64,000 nt of DNA from Sclerurus mexicanus (taxonomy: Eukaryota > Chordata > Aves > Passeriformes > Furnariidae), in NCBI GenBank assembly GCA_013396755.1, contig VWZF01006001.1:256400-320399 (forward strand), given 5' to 3'. Below the pieces are notes generated by a model. That model saw only the letters and a program-made list of their open reading frames with translations. It did not search any database and was not told where the DNA came from. Shown here in pieces: positions 51,801 through 63,705 of the stretch (positions are counted from its first letter, which is position 1; the number at the start of each line of letters is the position of its first letter). Made by a program: the position numbers and the translations under genes.

Positions 51801-52730
51801 TCTTTATCAGAAAGGTGCTTCCAATGCATTAGCAAACCCCTTAAGTGCTTCTGGTAATAGGAAAAAGCACCTGGGTAAATACAGGAAAGACGGCTTACGG
51901 TTTCACAAAACGGAGAGCAGAAATGGCCCTTCTGGTAAGGTGGAGTGTGCTGAGCCAGGCTGTCGCACAGCAAACCTCCTGCACGGGACGGCTGCTCGCA
52001 GGAGAACGGAGTCTCTCTGGGGCCTGGCCGGCTGCCCTCGGCAGTGTTTCCCAAACGAGAATTGGGCACTGGGGCTGGGCATCAGTTTAGAGACACTTCC
52101 AGAGGCTGCATCAGTTTGGGCTTAGGGAGCCTCTAAACGTGGCAGCCTACCTGTGTAGCTCGGTGTGTATGCAGCCTGGGAGGAGAGGAAGCGAGCAAAT
52201 CAACAACCGAGTCATTCCTCCAATAAATCTCCTCTGAATGAACTTGAGCACAGCACAGTATGCTACAGAAGAATGAATAAACTGATGATAATAACAGAAG
52301 CTGATTACATTGTGATGGGCAATAGCAGCAAATAGGCCTTATCTGGCACTGTGAAATAGAAACCCATGGCCAAACAAATAAGTCTAGATTCCCAGAGAGA
52401 GCGTTTTCAGCAATCTATGGGCAATGACCCTCAAAATTGTGTATTCAAAAAAAATAATTATTTTCAGAAGTGCAGCCTTGGCCCTTAGTGCAGCTGAGAA
52501 TAAGATATTTGTGTTGCTCAATTGCACATGCAACCTATCATCAAATTTTCATCCCATAGAGGAACGCTGGTGTTCACAATTGGATGCTGATCAGGACCTA
52601 GTCACATATTAGCATGTGTACTTTCTGCTCGGGCCTTCCCCGTCTACTCTTCCTTCTTCCTCTTCATTCACATAAATAATGAGTTTTTGTAAGTGAGACC
52701 AGAATTTTAAACCACTGAAAGGGAACTTAC
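51801..52730. other. Non-genic DNA with a GC-rich patch
   Basis: About 51890-52135 is GC-rich with several CpG and frames open on both strands (119 codons plus, 91 codons minus). No domain recognised. Confidence 0.5.
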
Positions 52731-52785
52731 CTGAATAAGCTGGACTCCTCCAGGTGCGCTCCCCTTAGAGTGCACTCTGCTTGCT
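52731..52785 (-). other. Exon-like segment, minus strand (55 nt), best minus-strand candidate
   Basis: Reading the minus strand, CTTCTTCTCCATCCTCCAC then ATACTAG forms a good pyrimidine tract and acceptor. The 55-nt segment ends TTATTCAG followed by GTAAGTT, a perfect consensus donor. Two of three frames are open. One encodes ASRVHSKGSAPGGVQLIQ, and the other continues an upstream frame reading EQAECTLRGAHLEESSLF. I recognise neither. The upstream side holds a CR1 copy in opposite orientation (52907-53020). It may be an exon of a long non-coding RNA or of a large gene on the minus strand, or chance. Confidence 0.25.
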
Positions 52786-52906
52786 CTAGTATGTGGAGGA
52801 TGGAGAAGAAGCTGGGCTTGCTTTTCTGCACAATCCCCAAATTTCTAACGTGCTTTCACATTCTTCTACCACTGGAAAAAAAGAGATATTGTAACAAATG
52901 ATACCT

Positions 52907-53020
52907 GGATGGGGCTTTGAGCAACCTGATCTTGTGGAAAGTGTCCCTCCCCATGGCAGAGGGGTTGGAACTGGATACCTTTAAGGTTCCTTTCAACCCA
53001 AACCATTTATGACTTTATGA
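52907..53020 (+). mobile_element. CR1 LINE 3' end, sense
   Basis: 'ggggctttgagcaacctgat' then 'cttgtggaaagtgtccctcc', 'ggggttggaactggatacct' and 'cctttcaacccaaaccattt' followed by 'atgactttatga' is a clear CR1 3' end with its terminal repeat partly decayed. The 5' side is truncated. Confidence 0.92.
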
Positions 53021-54200
53021 AATACCTGTTTGTTTTTGCAGAAGTACAAATATATGTTTAAACACCCAAGGTGATATAATTTGTGAGCTTCCCATACACA
53101 TTTTTTCAGCCTGAATCAATTAAGCACTTGGGTAGATACTTCACTATCAGTCAAGTTTAGATTATATAGAAGTTGTTAGTTTACTGGCTGTTTGGATTTG
53201 GTGAGTTCTAGTACTCTTGAATTTAAAGAGTCTTAAGCCTCTGCTTAAAATTAAGCATGTTTTAATTTTTTTCCTCATAGGAGATTACTATCTATTATAA
53301 TACCAACTGTGTTTCTCCCCAAAGACCTTAAAAGTTACCTTTTTGTGCATCCTATTAAAAAGCATAAAATGTCTCCAGGCTAGGTTTTGCTAGAAACACG
53401 TCAGCTACAAAACTGTGAAAAATCAGTTTTGTAGTTAAAAATGTGCTTTCAGTGTTCATATGACAGTTCAGCTTGGGTGTTCCTTCCCAGTTTGTCGTAA
53501 AAGCTGAATACTGCTCTAAATGAGCAGATTGTTCTTCACTGGTAACTGAAGCAACTGAAGAACTGAAATAATTTATTCCAGCTGAGCATAATTTTCTTGA
53601 AAAGGTATATAAAAAAATTTGAAATAACTCTCAAGAATGTTTTACAACCCTATCAGAAGAAAAGATCAAGAGCACTAATTCCAACATTATGCTTGCATAA
53701 ATAAGTGTGAAATGTTAGAATTTTTATGGATTTTTGTATCCTTTAAAAGAAATATGAAATATTGCCAAGAAATAAAGTAAAATATGCATCCAACTGCACT
53801 GTTAGAGCAATAGTAACAATTGTTGATGGCTGTCAAAGGTATCTTTTGGCTCTAAAATCTCAAATCAAACCTTTCTCCTTGTTAGGAGCACTAGTAAATG
53901 TTTGTTGCTGGTCCGCCAGCTTATTTTCGTCCCAGTAAAGCTCACCAGAACCTCTCTCTCATTAAAGATGCTGCATTAATTACCACTTAGCAGTGCATGC
54001 TTCTCTTTGCAGCTGCAGGGTGGGTAGGAGGTTGTGAAATCCGGGGTGAGGCAGCTCTGGCTGGAGTTCTGAGTTTTGCTCATCATTCATTACCCCTCAG
54101 GTTTGCTGTGTCAATTCATTTACAGGGGGCTTCTTCCAAGAAAGTTCTCTCTGTCATTCGTGCTTTAGGAGAACACAGGATACAAAATCATTATTAAAGA
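53021..54200. other. AT-rich non-genic DNA
   Basis: No gene or repeat recognised. An acceptor-like string ends at about 53280 (TTTTTTTCCTCATAG) without a donor nearby. Confidence 0.6.
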
Positions 54201-54740
54201 TAAATTTAGGTCTGATATGGAGTTACCAGCTTATTAAATACGCCTTACTGTGTGTATCAGTAAATATGTAAATCTTTTGAGAGACACACAGATATATGGA
54301 GTTGAAAAATGTAAAACCGCATGATAAAATTCTAGACAAGCAGTACACATTTATCACAAAGCAATTAAATATCTTGGTTTGTTTATTCCAAAATTAACTT
54401 GGCACATTAATTTAACATGAAAAGAGTGATTTAATGAAATCTTCAGAGAATTAGTATCTGCCCTTTGAATAAGTTATCTAAAATGCTATTTTATTATGCA
54501 AAGCTATGTAAAATAAATTGCATTCAAGCAGTGGTTCAGAAAGTAGCTTATCGTAACCTCATGTTCATAAAGAAATGACATAAAAGATCTGGGGATGGCC
54601 GCTTTGCTTTCAAGATGGGAAAAATTAAGCAGAAATAGTCTTTCATTTGAAAATAGCTAATTTGACATGGAGATAATTATCTTGGTACTTTGAAATGTGA
54701 TTAACTCTAATTATAGCCAGACAAAAACCTACAGGGAACA
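54201..54740. other. AT-rich candidate regulatory block with SOX-OCT-like motif
   Basis: ATTATGCAAAG at 54493-54503, preceded by CTATTTT, resembles a SOX-OCT composite site with mismatches. GATTTAATGAAAT, AGCTAATTTGAC, GATAATTATC and CTCTAATTATAG lie nearby. The sequence is unique and non-coding. Function is inference. Confidence 0.3.
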
Positions 54741-57700
54741 ATGAAAACAAACGCTAAATGTGAGTGTGACCTCTCACGTGTGTGGCTCGTGTGACAGAGC
54801 AGGTCGGATTCTTTGGGAGAGGGTCACAATCCTCCTGTGAGAATCTGCCAGGTGTGCTCCTGCAAGCAGAACCTCCTGTGTGCACCCCCCTCAGTGCGGG
54901 ACTCACACGGGCAGTGCTGGGGGGAATGACCGACTTCTGCAGCTGAGTATGGGGGCATAAACAGGCGTGGGCACACTGCACTGTTCTGCCAGTGCCATGT
55001 GGTAATTAATTCGAAATAGGAGGGCTGGTGATGTTAGGTAGCTGTCATCCTACATGGATGGAAGTAGTCTTCAGTGTTTGGCTTCCTTGTCACTAAACTT
55101 AATGAATTGCTCCCCTCACTGCTGCTTTCTGACAGTGACACCCGTAAGCAAATCCCGTATTGTGCCGGGTTTGGGGTTTGCTTTATTTTTTTAAGCGTTT
55201 CCCAGTATTGGTCATAAACCAGATTTAAACCAGGGATCATTTTCCTCAGGTGAGGTAACAGATGGACACAAATGTAACTGCAAAGAAGAGCAAACTAATG
55301 TGGATTATTTAGTTCTGCCCTACTGAAGGCAGTTCCTGATCAGGGAGAGGTAGTTCCCAGTCTGGCTGTCGTTACCCACTTACACACAGCTCCGAGATGC
55401 GTGGCTTTCCATTTAAGCAAATGCTCTCATATTCTTGTTTTATGGAAAACAGTAAATAGGATTATGGGTTTATAGTTAGTGCGTTACGTGAAGCTCTGTA
55501 TCTTTTCCCAGAGGATCTGACCATTCTGACTGTTTGTTGTGGAATATTGGATAATAAATGGATTGCTATTTGTTTGTGTTATTGTCCGTGTAGCATTCAT
55601 CTCAGATGAGCTTTTGACCAGGCAATGGTGTTCTTTCTGTTACATTTCAGCCTATTATCTCAAAATTGCACGCTGGGATGGGTTTCATTGAATAATTGCA
55701 TTCCTTAGTTTGTTTTACCAGGATGGTTTATGTTTGGTGGGGATTGTTGTTGTTTTGTTTAAGGCTTTCTTCGGTTTGTTTCAGGTACATAATTTATTGA
55801 CTGATGTGTTTGTGCTTAATGTAGAATATGGTTTCTAGGCTCCCACCAGCTTGGCTCAGGTCTGTGCTCCCGTGCGATCTGCTGGGGAGCCAGAAAGCCT
55901 AAACCCTGGGAAGCAAATTACATTTCCAAGTTTGGATTCAAGGCTCACAGCGTCGTGAGGATGAATACCCAGTAACTGCAGCTTTTAAGCTGGTTTCTTG
56001 GGGGAACCTGTCTCTCTGGTATGGGGTTTCTAGACATCTTGTGCTCCCAGCTCCATGTCTGACAACTTAAAGATGTTGAGTTCCAGCTGAGCCCCCATAT
56101 CGTTAGGAGTTTGTAAATGCTGATACATTGTTGTGTAATTTCTCGTTTGAATTGAAACCCCAGCAAGCCAAGGCTCCCGAAACAGGGTCTGGCAGCTCTC
56201 CCCTTCCTGCTCCTTCACGCACAGCACATCACTTGGAGCTCTGGGGTACAGCCCAGAGAAAAGGCATCAGGAAGGGAATGCACCGTGATAGGAGTGAAGG
56301 AGATGAAAGCTGAAGTACAGAAAGAATATTTTGTAAACCCTTTGAGATCATCTGCAAAGGGGAGGGAAAAAAATTAGCAGTGGGATGATAGGGTGGGCTC
56401 AGGAAGAAAAGGGCTTTAACAGAGGGCTAGACTGAATGATGGAAAGCATAAAGCACTCAGGGAGTAGATGAGACTCATTGCCAGAATCACCTTAATTACA
56501 CAGAGATGAAAAATGGGCTGCAGAATTCTTTACTTGCCACTGGGAAGCTGGGTATTAAATGCAAGTATCTGGTCATTCCTACTAACTGTTGAGGAAGTCA
56601 CCAATAATTCCAGAACAGTTTTGAAATTGATAGGAAAGGGAAATGAGGGTTAGGAATAGTGTTTTTTCTCTAGTGAGTGCATTTCTGTTGTTTAGCCCAG
56701 GTGAACTGGGTGCTCAGGAATGCCAGAATTTCCTGGACCGTCCCTGCTAACTTAGGCTGCCTCACAATGGGTTAGGATGAGAAACAGGAAAATGATTGAA
56801 TGCTTTTTCTTCACTAAACTCGTATTATTGTCTCGCATAAAAGAGAAGCTTAAGCAGCTTAAAAGCCAGCCTAGTATCCTCCTGCCCTTGGGCTGATGTT
56901 TCTCTGGGCAGTACAGAGTGCTCTTGAGAGTGCATAACTAATTTAAATTGCCACGTGCTCATACAGCAATAGCCTTTCACCTTTTTATTTTGTTCCACTC
57001 TGTGCCACTTGTACCTTCTGGCTGATCCCACAGTGACAACTTCCTAAAGTTTCCCATGAGAACTCAACCGAAGTTCAGTGAAGGACACAAATTGAGCATC
57101 ACCACAAACTTGCAGAGCTGCACACCAAAAATTCTCCAGGGCAGGGAACTGTCTTTTTATTTTAATTGCTGCATAAAGTAGACAAGCTGATACATAATAA
57201 TGATGTTCACTGGCTTTGCTGTTTTGCATTTAATGTGGCATGGAAAAAATTATTGCTCCCGTTATCCAGTTTCCAGGGCAGTGGGGTCTTTGCCTGTCTG
57301 CTTTCCATTTCATATGGCTCGCTTTGCTCTGGGTAGGGCACCCCTGTTCCCAGCACAGCTTCTCTGGCAGCCCTGGAGGCCCGAGCCTCCTGCTGAGGTG
57401 GAGCAGGAGGGAGCTGCGAGCCTCCCTCATGGACTCCCCTCCATCCCAAAACGCACCCGTGTGCGCTTCCAGAGCACCTGGCTCTGTCACATCCACCACA
57501 CCGAAAAATTACCCACACAGCTGCTCTTGGGTTCGTCTGCTTGTGCTGTATTGCTGCTGTTTTCTTTTTCTTTTCTTCCCCTCCAATTGATGAGGGCAGA
57601 TCCAGTCTCGGGTTTGCAGGCAGTGAGATGAGGGTCCCGGAGCTGAGTGCTTGGCAGCGAAGCACCCACTGTGCGTGCAAACCTCCACAAAGTGCTGATC

Positions 57701-57780
57701 CCCCCACTTACGGCTTGTAACTCACATTCTGTCTGAAAAAGGGAGGAGGGTGTGGGGTTTCCAACCTACCTGTGTTATTT
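54741..57780. other. Non-genic DNA with a GC-rich stretch
   Basis: About 57260-57700 is GC-rich. Frames of 143 codons (plus) and 166 codons (minus) cover the same bases, so length alone is not evidence of a gene. No CpG island, repeat or domain is recognised elsewhere. Confidence 0.55.
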
Positions 57781-58300
57781 ATTCTCTTCACTAGGTCTAA
57801 CAGTTGCACGAATGCTCAAATAGAGATAAATCTTTTCTAATTCCTTTGGATTTTATTGTAGTAGGGTTAATCATGATGAATTCTCTCAGTATTTAAAAAA
57901 ATCAATTGTCACTTATCTTTTATGGGGAATTATACATTGTGATTAGTCATCAGTTGGGCATTATGGTGTTAGTTGACAGCTATGTTATTAGAGCATTCAG
58001 TAATTTGCTTTTATTATAATCTATCAAAAAGGCAACACAAGTTTCAAAAATTATGTGAGCCTGGAATTATAATTAGAGAATGTTTTATTGGGAATTGTTT
58101 TATAATGCAGTGTTACTGTTCAGAATTAATTATTTTGTGTAAAGAAAATTTAAGATATTATATACAGAAACCAAATAGTTTACCTGTTTGATTTTTTTTT
58201 TCATAAATGCTTGAAGAATAACAATGGTATTAATAAGACTTAAATAAGTAGATAATCATTCTAAAGTAAATAGCCTTGATTGAACAATAAACAGTTTTAA
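57781..58300. other. AT-rich candidate conserved non-coding element
   Basis: Dense homeodomain-like words include GGAATTATAATTAGAG (58063-58078), GAATTAATTATTTTG and GTGATTAGTC. The block is unique in sequence, free of coding frames above 72 codons, and lies directly before the exon-like segment at 58328. Confidence 0.3.
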
Positions 58301-58327
58301 AAAATACTTTTTTTTTTTTCTAAACAG

Positions 58328-58412
58328 TGGACCAGTTCCTACAAATCTGCATTACCTGATGAAGTCTTGTTCCCACTTGGTCTGAAGAGGTGCGTGCTAC
58401 ACTGCAGAACTG
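58328..58412 (+). other. Exon-like segment, plus strand (85 nt), best plus-strand candidate
   Basis: A run of twelve T, then CTAAACAG, forms a strong polypyrimidine tract and acceptor ending at 58327. The 85-nt segment ends CAGAACTG followed by GTAAGAAC, a good donor. Only the first frame is open, reading WTSSYKSALPDEV and, further on, FPLGLKRCVLHC. The other two frames have stops. I recognise no protein family. It could be a coding exon, a 5' untranslated exon, a long non-coding RNA exon or chance. It follows a TAAT-dense block. Confidence 0.3.
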
Positions 58413-60171
58413 GTAAGAACTTTATTCAATCATTTTCATAAGCAAGTTCTCCAATGCATTGACCCAACTTAGCAAATTCTGTGATGAAATGGTGCATCAG
58501 TGTTTATCATTAGCAACAAATGTTTTTGAGCAAATGAGTGCACTGGTTTTGATCTGTTTGGATTAAGTTTGCTATAGTTGTGACAGCCTCGGTTTAAAAA
58601 GGGGTACTTTGAAGACACTGAAGTAAACCATGATGGATACAGGCTGATCCTGATTATGGCAGTTAAAATTTGGGAAAAATCAGATGTTTGTGATATTTGG
58701 GATACTGGTAGCTGGGGCAGCAGGGGGCAGAACACTTGCCAAAGAGCACAGGAGGAATGAATTGATGCAAAGCCAAATGGTATCCTGCTATTTTGAGTAT
58801 ATTTGAGTTGTTGAGTATATCAGAGATCATCTCTACCTTGCCCAAAGCTATTCATTGACAATAGAGTTCATTACAAAGCATCCAAGTACCAATAATCTAA
58901 AATATATGCAAGTTTTAACAGTCTGTATTTAAGTTTGAAACCTTTTTGCTTGTGAGGGATGTTCTTACTGGCCTTCTCCTGTCTCATTTGGGAGATGAAG
59001 TGTCTGTTTGCTCTGGAATTGGCTTGGCTCTAAGGGAGCCATTACAGTTGCTATTCAAACCTCTGAATGCAGCTTATGGTAGAATTATTGTGGCTTCTAT
59101 TTAGTGGAGTATTTTAGTGTAGGAGGTGCAGTGTATAAACCTGGGCTCTACAAGCATTTTCCCACTGAAATCTTTTCTACGGTAATAATAATAACAACAT
59201 TACTGGTAACTGTCACCCGCTATATATAGGGTACTTTATTCAAAGAGCCCTAAATAAATCTGTGGAAATCCGATGCTTTGCTCCAGATATTGTAAAATGA
59301 AAGGCAGGTTGGTAGCACTGAGAAAGATAATTTCCAGTGCCACTGAGCTCCTTGCTCTCCTTGGAGCTAAAGATACACTGTGTGAGGTCATGACTGGCCC
59401 CCCCTATCTATAGCGTCAACCAGCAGCAAATGCTTTTGGAAAGAGAACAAGAAACATGAAAGACTGGGGTTGTCCTTCCTCTGGGTTTACAGTCCCAGTC
59501 AGCTGCTGTGGGCTTCTCTTGGGCCAGAGACTGAGCCTGGAGCATTGTGTTCAGAAGCCACAGACAGACCTTTCCTCCTTGAAATTTCTGTTCCACTTAT
59601 TAAACTACCCATATTTTCCCACCTTCCTCACATTCTGAAGCAATGACAGCATCTGTAATGCACATTTTCTTTTTTTTTACTTTACTTTTGTAGTTTGGTG
59701 ATCTCTCTCCATGCTTTTTATCTCTTCTTTGCCCTTTTATTTCTTGATACTTTGGGAGAAGGTCTTAAATGGTGCATTGGGAAGATTTAAGTGGTAGCTG
59801 GATGCTGTCAGTGTTATGGCAGATTTAATTTAGCCTGGTATCAGAAAATTCTCCTCTGTTCCTTTAAATGTCTTAAAAGGGCAGTGTTAGCTGGGTTCCT
59901 GTGCAACTGCAGAGCTTTAGAATGCTTCCTGAGCATCTTCATCTTCCCACCCACTTCCTCCCCTTCCCTGTGAGGGGAGACTCATCCAACCAACATTTAC
60001 AAGCTGGAAAAGGGGATGGTGTTAAATACTGCCCTGGCAGAAGGTGCAGTCTACTTCTAACACATGCCCTTAAGATTTCTGTCAATTACTCTTGTTGCTG
60101 TAATGTCCTCCTCTGGTTTGTACTGCACGACACATGAGTTTAAAAGAATTTAAATTCAGGTCAATCACTGA
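58413..60171. other. AT-rich non-genic DNA
   Basis: No gene or repeat recognised. TAA trinucleotide repeats lie at about 59181-59196. Confidence 0.6.
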
Positions 60172-60420
60172 TCAAATGCATTGGTGACAGTGTATGAAGA
60201 ATCTGCGGAGTATATGAACCCTTACAGTGAGCTGGCTAGTGATGGACTGCAGCACCTTAATCAGTTTGCAAGTTACTTGAGTGCTGTTCTGCAAGGAACT
60301 GTATTCCAGGTATTGCCATTCCTTGCCAGTGGGTGCCATGGTCAGGTGGGAAGGGACTAGAGCTTCTCTACAGCACTCAGAGCTCTGTCCAGGTAGCAGC
60401 TGTGTCATACCTAAATTACC
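60172..60420. other. Region with a weak coding-like frame
   Basis: On the plus strand a frame runs from about 60175 into a stop at about 60358. Its first part reads ESAEYMNPYSELASDGLQHL and is followed by a donor-like CAG then GTATTG at 60304. A minus-strand frame of 102 codons is open over the same bases. Neither matches a family I know. Confidence 0.2.
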
Positions 60421-60622
60421 TTTCACAGCTGAAAGAAAATGTGACTTTAAACCAACACATATGAAAAATATTATGTACAACTATAACCATTTGGTGGAAG
60501 GAGTTGGATATATCAAAGAGTGGTACATAACTGAAACGGGAGTAAATAATGCTGCATATGGAGAAGTTTCTGTGATTACTCTGAAGGACATTACTGGGGA
60601 GTCAGCGACTGGAGACGAGTGA
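60421..60622 (+). pseudogene. Coding-like frame of unknown identity
   Basis: After an acceptor-like TTACCTTTCACAG (ending about 60427) an open frame continues for about 60 codons to a TGA at 60620. It includes HLVEGVGYIKEWYITE and, later, EVSVITLKDITGESATGD, with a GTGAGT donor-like string at about 60619. The composition is more protein-like than most frames here. The frame stays open back to 60281. It does not join in frame with the segment just upstream through the obvious splice sites. A retrocopy fragment or chance is as likely as an exon. Confidence 0.2.
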
Positions 60623-63600
60623 GTGACGAGCTAATCTTGGCCTAAATGAAATATGAACCAAGAATAATGAAAACACCGGGAATCATGTTCTCACAGAGCG
60701 AGCTGGAAGGGTTTTATCAAAACCCACAATTAGTTGTCAAAAACATCCCTGAGCCATGATTTTCTTGTGTCGTTTAAAGACTTCAAAGCAGTGTGTCAGT
60801 CAGGAATACACACTGCAGTGCAACTGCGAGGCAGCTTAGAAGATAAGGGCAATAGCACTCTTTGAGATCCTTAGATGAAAGTGTTGGTATAAAAACATTA
60901 GTTAAATGAATTGCTAAAGATAATTTTAGTCAAGGGCTTTAGTAGTCTTTAATTGTTGTACAATGTGTCAAAATAGAAATAACAATGGATAAATGTAGAT
61001 GTTTCCAAAAGCTGCACAGAAACAAGAATGGCTTTGCAAGTAAGTCCAAAGAATATAAGATAGAGACCAAATACGTGCAGTGTTTGGATTTTTTTTTTTC
61101 CCCTCTAATACTGATAAAACTAATTACAGAAGAAAGTAGAGAAAACTGTTTTGTATTGTCCAAACAAATACGTTTCAGGTAAAATGCATTCCCTTAAAGC
61201 TCACAGGGTAAAGGCAGTGAAAAAGCAACACAGAAGGAGCTGCCAAAAATGTTAATAGATTATATCTCACCCGGGAGAAACATACTGCTGATAAGACTAC
61301 TGATGAATGAAAGATAGCTCAAAATCACAGAATGAGGCAATTTCTGCTGCCTCTGAGCTTTATGGAAGGTAAATGGAAGGGAAAATGACTTAAATATCAT
61401 GAACATGATGGGAAGAATGCAGTCACAGATTCCGGAGATTTTTCTTTGTAGGTTGCTGAATGTTTTCTGAGGTACCCAAAGGCACAGAGCCTGTGCCTCT
61501 GGCCATGCTGTACACAGTGGGGCTTTGGCAATCAGGAAATCTAATTCATTACTGTTCTTCACGGGGCATTTATTTTCCCTCTTAGTACATAAATAAGACA
61601 TATTTAGGCTGCCGTTGTACCTGTAGGATCTCTTACCCTGTGTGCTTCATGCTTCGATTGCAACAACTTTACTTCATGCCAACTCTAGATATCTTTGATG
61701 ATATTTATGCCTCATTTGTAGAAAAAAATGCTGGATTAATTAAGACAGTGACTGTTTCTAGAGTGATGGGCTCTGGACATAAGGCTGCCTAATCCATAGC
61801 CACAAGCTAGACCATGATTCCATCATTTTATCCCCAATCTTCCACAGTTTTTTTTACCTGTCCAGTTGATCAATACCTGTATGGAGACTGATCCCAGCTG
61901 GGGCTATGGCAGCTGAAGGGCTCAGAGTGTCGAAACGTGCTCCCAGTGCAGAGCCTGTGGAGCAGCACTCCTGTCGGAGAGGAGCTGATGGATGTGATAC
62001 CTGCTGGCATCAAGTGGAAGTATGTTTGCCTGGGAAATGAATGGAAAAGGTAGAGACAGGAAAAGATGTGGAAGATAAATAGCAGTGGCAGTGACAACCT
62101 TTACTGACCTCAGCAGAGCAGCCTAGAGATGATAAGAAATTCAGGCTGAGAAAGGTTGATGATTTATAGACTGTATGTAAGAATGACCCATATCTATTGA
62201 TATGAATTATAAGTAAGGACAAGATTATCTGTCAAAATAAGAAACTGTCTTCAAAAACAAATGTTTCTGAAAAATGATTGGCACAAGGTGAGAAGAGAGA
62301 AATGATCATGAACGACTCTTCCAGTAGGTTAAGTGAGCAGGACAAGCCATGTCACTGTGATTAGGCCTAAAAGGTTTTGGATGAATATCCAACCTTCCAA
62401 AAGCTGATAGAGAAAACAGCCTTGTAAAGATTGTTATTGCAATTGAAGAGTCTGACGTATACTTATTTGCATGCACAGATATATATATGTATCGGTAGGT
62501 TTTTTCTGTTACCATAATGCAAGAGTTTGTCTGTCAGATATACAATCTCAAATATGCCTTGGGAGCAAATAGCAATGTTTTATTTAGTTAGAGACAACGC
62601 AAGTGTTTTGAAGCAGTTATTTATCTTCCTAATCTCTATCAAGTACAATGGCTGGGAGAGAGATATTTTTATTTTGTATTGTAGTGTAAAGCAGAGGTAT
62701 TAAAAGAACTAGAGGCTTCTGCCTGTGGAAACATTAAAGTCCAAGTAAACCCATCTAAATCAAAGCATATTACAGGTGTACAAAGATAAACATATTGACC
62801 TAAATATGTGGTCTTTTTATCAGGCAGTCAAAATTGATGTCATTATGGGGAAAGAATTACTGCTGGGTCAGAAGTTGTCATGCCACTCTGGGTACTTCAG
62901 TGGGAAATTGATGAGCCACATCCTGTCGTGTGTATTAAATTCCAGCTTGCACAATCCCTCAGTGTGCTTGGACCTTTGGGGTATCTACAATTCCAAGCAA
63001 ACTGCTAGAAAAGCTACTGAAACTCCCAATATTTTAATAGTTAATTCAGAATTACAGTTCAGCCTGAACTGAAAATGGGAGCACGCAGCTGGAGGCTGGC
63101 ACAAGGAACAGGCTGCTGTGTGTGTAGGGGTGACATCCTGCAGGGGACAATTCAGGCTGCCATCTGAAATGCTTTGTCACACTTGTTGAAATCCAGATGG
63201 AGAGCTCCATTTTTGGTTGTTTTTTCTTTTTTTTCCAAATAGCAAAGGGTGCTGTTGTCAGTCACTAGCTCTCTGTGAGTTAGGCAGGACAGCTCTGGTT
63301 ACAAAATTAATGGCCTGGTATCCTCCTGGTCCCCACACAGACTAAAAAAAGCCCCAGTGCTGTTGACCTGTGAAATAAAACTTGTCTCATTTGCAATTCC
63401 TCTAAGTTCTACAAACGAAGGCAAGGGAGGATAATTTCTGTGCATGCCAAGTCCATCCTCTCAGGTCATATATTCAAGCACTTTATATTATGCTTTTAAG
63501 TACCCTTTTTTAACCATTAAATCCCCATACATATAAGATTTCCTGGACCTGCTAGGATAGTATGCATTTCTCAATAGCTCTTTTAATCATCCCAGGACTA

Positions 63601-63649
63601 AGCAAACCCATAGATTTTTGCAGGAAGATGGTACTTTTTATTTGTGATA
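60623..63649. other. AT-rich non-genic DNA
   Basis: No gene recognised. Short AT alternation at about 62478-62490. Frames at 61260-61601 (minus, 113 codons) and 62776-63072 (plus, 98 codons) show no domain. Confidence 0.6.
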
Positions 63650-63705
63650 GGAACTAGAGGCTGACATTATCTTATAGATCTTTTCCAACCTTAATGATCC
63701 TGCAT
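63650..63705 (+). mobile_element. CR1 LINE 3'-end remnant, sense
   Basis: 'ggaactagaggctgacatta' then 'tcttatagatcttttccaac' and 'cttaatgatcctgcatg' resembles the CR1 3' end with a decayed terminal repeat. Only about 55 bp is recognisable. Confidence 0.65.

Noticed and set aside
57207..57707. Long frames on both strands (166 and 143 codons)
   Set aside because: Both strands and several frames are open together in a GC-rich stretch, so stop codons are scarce for compositional reasons.
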